A DNA stretch of 64,000 nucleotides from Nemopilema nomurai (lineage: Eukaryota > Cnidaria > Scyphozoa > Rhizostomeae > Rhizostomatidae): NCBI GenBank assembly GCA_003864495.1, contig ML133502.1, forward strand, positions 186,001 through 250,000. The letters run 5' to 3'. Below, one piece after another: positions 59,112 through 64,000 of this stretch (positions within the stretch are counted from its first letter, which is position 1; each line of letters begins with the position of its first letter). Both the position numbers and the translations under genes were made by a program. The notes below the pieces were generated by a model. The model made no database searches. It was not told where the DNA came from and saw only the letters and a list, made by a program, of their open reading frames with translations.

Positions 59112-60874
59112 GTATGTTCTTCCATTTACAAGCAATTTTTTATTTGAACACCTTCTCTCTTTCAGTTAGCAATATTTTATGTGTTATCTTATGGCATGAT
59201 ATTAGTTTGTATTTCAAGCTTAATTGAAAGCAGTACGAGAGCTAAGTTTCTGAGGCAATGTTGAATTGGGCCTACGGCGAATGTCAGTTCATTTTTCCTT
59301 TAGTTTTCCACAAATTGCGACTCTACATAAACGAAAATCAAGAATAAATCATGATTGGAGTAAAATAATCTAAAAGCTATTTTGGAAGTAAAAAGTTTTC
59401 CCGAAACAAACAAAAATGCAGTATCAGCTAATTATATGAAACCGGAAATTGTCCCCACGAAAAAAAAATTCATTTTCCTGAAATGGTTTTAAACCCTACT
59501 TTTGTTTCTGTATTGGAAAATGGATGGAGAGATTGCTTTTAAAACTTAGAAAGTAGTAGATTATATAAAAAACATATATAACTGGTCATTTTTGATCCTA
59601 CCTTCCCTTTTGTTTTAATTTCTATGCAACCTAAAATATTTTTGAAGTGGTACTAAATAAAGGTGCTCATTAAGCATTTCAAATAAACCTGGATTGCGAG
59701 ACTATATAGATAAAATGGCAGAGCAGAGTGGGTTAAGTCAATGTCATCCTCATTATCTGAAAGCCTACCTGAATAACAGGTCAAGTTTGGCCATGTTAGT
59801 TTGAAACTATGTCTGCAGTAGGCAGGTAATAACTTAATGAGGAAATGTGGTTAAAATGGTTAAAATATAATTAATTGCACTTTTCCTTGATATCACAACC
59901 ATGTTGTGGTTACATCATTTGTATTTGGCAAACCTGCACTCAAATTTCCTCTAGATTCACTTAGTTTGGTTTTAAAATATATTTTCATTCTCCTATTAAG
60001 ATTTTCCACCATTTATCTAAGTTACTGTCAATTTTACAAGGAAAAATTTTTACAAGAACTGCTACTCAACCTCATTCAAAATGCTTGACAATAGTTTTTT
60101 CCAAGACCCTAGTTTTTCCAACAAATAAATACCATAAACTTGTCATTCTGGTATGTCTAAATAAAATGGGATGACTTTCCCCACTAGAAAAAAGGTTTGA
60201 ATAGTCTCTAAATTCAGATGCAAAATCACTCCTAGAAGCTTAAAACATGACTCTTGAGCTCCTGCAAGCTTAAACTTTTGATGACTTTTGAGCTCATAAC
60301 AAAGTATGTGGTGTTTAAAAGGGACTTCTGATCAATGTTTTGATCATTGCATCAGGCATTAGTTGTAATTGTATACCAGACCAAAATGTTTCATGTAAAG
60401 GCTCTCTAATAAAACATAAAGGCTCTGAAAATCAGGAAATAAAATGCATAACTTATTTCCAATTTTTTATTTGTTTCTTCCTCTGTTTTGAAAAGCTCTT
60501 TAACATTAAAATAATAGACTGTAAAAGCCCTTTTAACATAAACAAATTAAGTATGCATTAGATGTTAACTTTTGTTTGTAAATTGTAAACTTGGTTGAGC
60601 TTTGCATATGAGAATTCTAATTGTTACTCTAGTGTACATAATTTGAGTTTTAAGATCCTTAAGTTTTTTAAGTAGAAGAAGGTTGGACAAGCTGCAGTTA
60701 GTTTTAGTTTGTTTGGCACTGCTAATTGGTAGAAGTTTAGAATGAGATGAAAGGTTTAGACCAGATCCTATTCATAGATCAAGAATTTTACTTGTACAAG
60801 ATGAAATGCAATTTGGCAACCACTACAGGCAGGGTGTTAAAGTGTACTTATTATGGCTTTCACGATTTTGAGAA

Positions 60875-60887
60875 GGGGGGGGGGGGG
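60875..60887. repeat. G homopolymer
   Basis: Thirteen G in a row, the longest of several G- or C-runs in the window. Others: 13311-13319, 16250-16259, about 19178-19195 (C), 19522-19529, 23812-23829 (C), 32785-32797 (C). All are in introns or spacers. Confidence 0.85.
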
Positions 60888-62153
60888 ATCTAAAGGCAAA
60901 TCAGGGTCGGAATAGGTTTGACATCCTGTTTATCTGTGTGTTGGCTTTGGAATGCATGAATGAAGAATTCCTTATATCTTGTAAAAATGCACCCTCTTAT
61001 TATTTCAACCTTTTTCATATTGGTTTCATTTGGTACTGAACTGCAGAGAGAGGGGTGGTGGTGGCAGAGGGGGTGCTTAATTTTGACACTACTGCCTATA
61101 GCCTGTTTGTTTTCTTCGACCATACTCAATTTTTTTACCCTGACTCTGCGACAATACTTTCCATCATAGATACTTTATGCAGTGTTTTATTCACATTTAA
61201 AAGCACTGTTCTGCCATTTTGGCATCAGTATACTGGCAGCCTTCCAGTTCCTGGCAATTTCTTAAGTGTTGGCCTGTTCCTGCAATTATTACCAGCCATT
61301 AAATGAACCCTTTAAAGGCCATATAGATACATCAATATTTGATGGCAGCATTTTCCTCTACCAGTGTGCCTGCCTCTCACAAGTGTTTGAAACTGTCCTT
61401 TACATTTAGGAAAAAAATAAATGCTTTTCTATTAGATCATTATCATATTTTTCAAGACATTTGTTTTGCTTCAAGGCTACTATTCTTTACAGCTCTTTAT
61501 TAATGATAGATAGGCTAAAATGGTTTGGTAATTGACCTTATCATCTCGACCATTTCCATTGTAAAGTGTATGATGTTATGCTTTTTGTGTGCTTAACCAA
61601 TAACGAAAGCTGTAATAACATTGAAGGACATAACTAATGTTAGTAGGTGAACATTGTATGCTGGTGTTTAATTATAGATGACCAGACCAAGCTTTCCTAT
61701 TGCCAATTCTTTAGATTTCATTGGACAAGCGCAATTAATCTGAAAATGTTTATATTCTTTTTAAATCTCGTTTTTTTGCCAGTATGTATTTTCTTTTGTT
61801 ACCTGCTAAAGAAAACGTAAGCACGTCTTGAATAGGCTCATGAACGCCTTCATTATTTCAATGTGACAGATGTTTGAGAAATGTAATCGACGACCGACTA
61901 CTTTGAATAGTAGAGGAATCATTTTTCGCGACATCTCAGTGTCAAGCCTTGCGTGGAGTGAACCATTCCTTTTCTTTTGATTTGTTTATTGGCGTGCGTC
62001 ACCAAGCATCTTGGCCAAACACATACAAGAAATTGCAATGAACCCCAGTACAAACTGCGTTATGTTTTGACCAACATCCTCGACTCATTCTGCGAGAATA
62101 TTTGGGAAAACAAAGTCGTGAAAGAGGAGTTGATGGAATCGCCGGCCAATAAA

Positions 62154-62171
62154 ATCATCATCATCATCATC
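62154..62171. repeat. (ATC)n microsatellite
   Basis: About six ATC units, 160 bp upstream of the alternative first exon at 62335. Confidence 0.7.
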
Positions 62172-62334
62172 TGGAGAAATTATCGCTTGCTGCCCATCGG
62201 GTGTTTTTGATTGGTATTTTGTTTTCGAAAAGCAGCTGCAAGCTAAGCTAGTGAATGGTTGGTGATATCCGAGCCGATACCACTCTTCTGATATAACAGT
62301 ACTACACGGCTAGGCAACAGATCAAACTTTGTCG

Positions 62335-62588
62335 ATGAATTCACCAAGATCAGCTTTGGATGACGCAGAACCGCTTGGCGTGATGGACGACGTAGCCAGT
62401 ACAACTACCCTGCCGTCCAACATGGAAGGCAAATCTGCATTGGATTCGGAAGCTGCTGACCCAGAAAGGGAGACGCTGGATCCGGACATGATAAAAACCG
62501 CGTCAGGGTTTGACTTACCCGGAGAGGAATCGCGGGCCTCCTCATCTTCAGCACCACTGACCAGTCTGCATATTCGCTTCGATTCTTT
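62335..62588 (+). CDS. unidentified gene, downstream alternative first coding exon
   Basis: ATG at 62335 opens 84 codons (MNSPRSALDDAEPLG, then DPERETLDPDMIKTASGFDL, ending SSSSAPLTSLHIRFDS) and closes in phase 2 at a GTGAGT donor after 62588. Acidic and Ser-rich like the upstream exon set, higher in GC than its surroundings, and codon-like in composition. A possible acceptor (TAGGCAACAG, ending 62320) lies just before, so it could also be internal. Joining to 63921 keeps the frame (FDS-L-LSDANNKA). Confidence 0.45.
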
Positions 62589-63313
62589 GTGAGTTGTTGC
62601 ATTTAGATTTCTGTACACCGGTGATTGCTCATCGATTGCTCAAGGAACTATCAATGCCTTGCCTTTTATGAAGCATAAATCAAAGTTGGGATTATCGATT
62701 GATCATTTTTTATCGCCCATTTTTCTTACTTCTTCCCAAATCTTGTTTACTTTTCTGCAAGCGACGAGGATTAAGCAAAGGGTGAACTGAGAAAATCGGT
62801 TTTTTACGCAACTCATAACCATTGCCATGTCGGATTACATTTTATTATTTATAATATTATAAATACATGTTTCCAGGTAGTTGAGTATTCTTTTAATGGC
62901 TAAGAACTCGAAATCTTTCTGCATCTTGTATTTTTAGCAGTCAGTGACAGGTTCTGTCTTTTTCTGCACTTAATATGCTCTTTAATTTGCTTTGTTTAAC
63001 TTAACAAAAAGACAACCCGTTCCTCTTATGTTTGGCAAACAAATTCCGTCCAACGTGCTGTTTCTTTAATTAATAATCTAAGAGTTTGCTATCTCGCATG
63101 CTTTGCTGTTTCCATTGTAATCGGCTTCTCGATTCATAATTTATAAAGCTAAATTTTTCATTCGCACCTTGTGCAGCGTTCATTTCGGGTTTTCTATTGC
63201 CGTGTGTATTAGACTATTTACAGTTTCAACTACCACTGAGAGGCGTATCTGCACGATAACTTCAATCGCAAATAATAATTCTTCCCAATGGCTAGAAAAA
63301 GCGGAGCTAGTTA

Positions 63314-63472
63314 TAACTGGCTATTTATTCTGTCGGCTTCTGGTTATTTCCCGACGTTTGCATACTCTGAGGAGTGTCGGACGAAAAAAGTACTTCAAGT
63401 CTGCAAAAACTAGTTCCGCTTTTTCTAGCAATTGTGAAGTTTTGTACCGCAAAGCACTTGTTCAAATAATTC
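63314..63472 (-). repeat. dispersed repeat copy B
   Basis: Inverted copy of the repeat at 39340-39490; on this strand it reads AACTGGCTATTTATTC, CTCTGAGGAGTGTCGGACG and CGCAAAGCACTTGTTC. It lies in the last intron before the window edge. The open frame of 123 codons across it is not a gene. Confidence 0.75.
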
Positions 63473-63920
63473 TTCTGAAAGCTCCCTCGAATCACTTTGA
63501 CGGGGAACCAAGAATACCTAGCCACCCGTTTTACCTTTAAAACATGACCGTTTTTAGTTACGAATATTTATTACTATACATTTTATATCATATGTTCGAA
63601 GATGTAGCTTTGTCTCGGTATATCCACTACCTTGATGACATCATTCCTGGGAAATCCGAGCTGGCATATTAGGATTATTTGCTCTTGGTGAATCAGTTTG
63701 TCAACAACCTGTTTTTGGGCGCATGTAGAATTTTGCTTTGCTTTCCTAGTACAACTAAACCCGAGTGCAGTCATGGACTAGTTCTGAGGCATTATTTATC
63801 TTCCCAAACTTGTTTTTCTTTCCCACCGGCTTGCATCTGATCGCTCGACGCCTCCTTTGTATTGCTAATATCCCTTGAGCCGGATTCACTTGATAACGAT
63901 ATGCAAATCGCTTTAAACAG

Positions 63921-64000
63921 GCTTTCAGATGCCAACAACAAGGCGACCGATGCAGCTGCCAACATCAAGTCAAAGCTGCGAAGCTTGAGTCCTGCCAAGA
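63921..64000 (+). CDS. unidentified gene, common downstream exon, cut by the window edge
   Basis: After TTTAAACAG the frame reads LSDANNKATDAAANIKSKLR then SLSPAK and runs off the window. The first base completes a codon left open by both alternative upstream exons. Composition is helical (Ala/Lys/Asn-rich), GC-higher than the intron. The pyrimidine tract is weak, so the exact acceptor is uncertain. The same frame is open upstream to a TGA near 63838, with a better tract before an AG near 63879; that start would be phase 0 and would not fit the known donors. Confidence 0.4.

Larger units (their letters stand above)
59112..62334 (+). other. intron or spacer between alternative first exons
   Basis: AT-rich, with a G-run at 60875-60887, small local duplications near 60195-60290 and 60391-60425, and a (CAT)n tract at 62154-62171. 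No open frame with splice context was found. Confidence 0.4.

Noticed and set aside
63169..63540. Plus-strand open frame of 123 codons
   Set aside because: It runs across dispersed repeat copy B and has no relation to the neighbouring exons.

Overview
This is an AT-rich, intron-dense animal genomic window. Its genes are split into many short exons (31 to about 400 bp) with GT/AG boundaries and vertebrate-like domain order. The protein families (CASK, FARP, PRA1) are metazoan. Diverged sequences, miniature transposons and a decayed reverse transcriptase fragment fit an early-branching animal, most likely an anthozoan cnidarian. That assignment is inference: no rRNA or mitochondrial marker is present.

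Layout. (1) 1-2.9 kb: mostly non-coding, with one possible minus-strand exon at 226-436. (2) 2,979-20,596, minus strand: a complete CASK gene, 29 coding exons whose splice phases all close, giving 884 aa (CaMK-like kinase, CaM-binding tail, two L27, PDZ, SH3, guanylate kinase). (3) 20.6-27.5 kb: a 6.9-kb divergent intergenic interval holding a decayed RT fragment, a G-rich 15-17 bp tandem array and a decayed coding-like stretch. (4) 27,481-52,909, plus strand: a complete FARP gene, 35 coding exons, 1,154 aa (FERM, FERM-adjacent, linker, RhoGEF DH, PH1, PH2). (5) 54,473-56,446, minus strand: a complete PRA1/RABAC1 gene, 4 exons, 190 aa, tail-to-tail with FARP. (6) 56.4-64 kb: the 5' end of an unidentified plus-strand gene that appears to have two alternative first-exon sets (58,050-59,111 and 62,335-62,588). 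Both end in phase 2 and both fit one downstream acceptor at 63,921; the gene runs off the window.

Functional links. CASK is a membrane-associated scaffold for adhesion-receptor tails, and FARP is a FERM-RhoGEF that in mammals acts at synapses and dendrites. They lie head to head and could share regulatory DNA. PRA1 is an endomembrane protein of Rab traffic.

Most notable observations: the CASK kinase domain keeps the Asn and Asp that normally hold Mg2+, both lost in human CASK; two ~397-bp TA-flanked inverted-repeat elements lie in opposite orientation on either side of the PRA1 start exon; a ~206-bp TTAA-bounded inverted-repeat element lies in a FARP intron; and several minisatellites lie in introns. 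I found no clear tRNA, rRNA or CRISPR feature and no obviously new multi-gene system.
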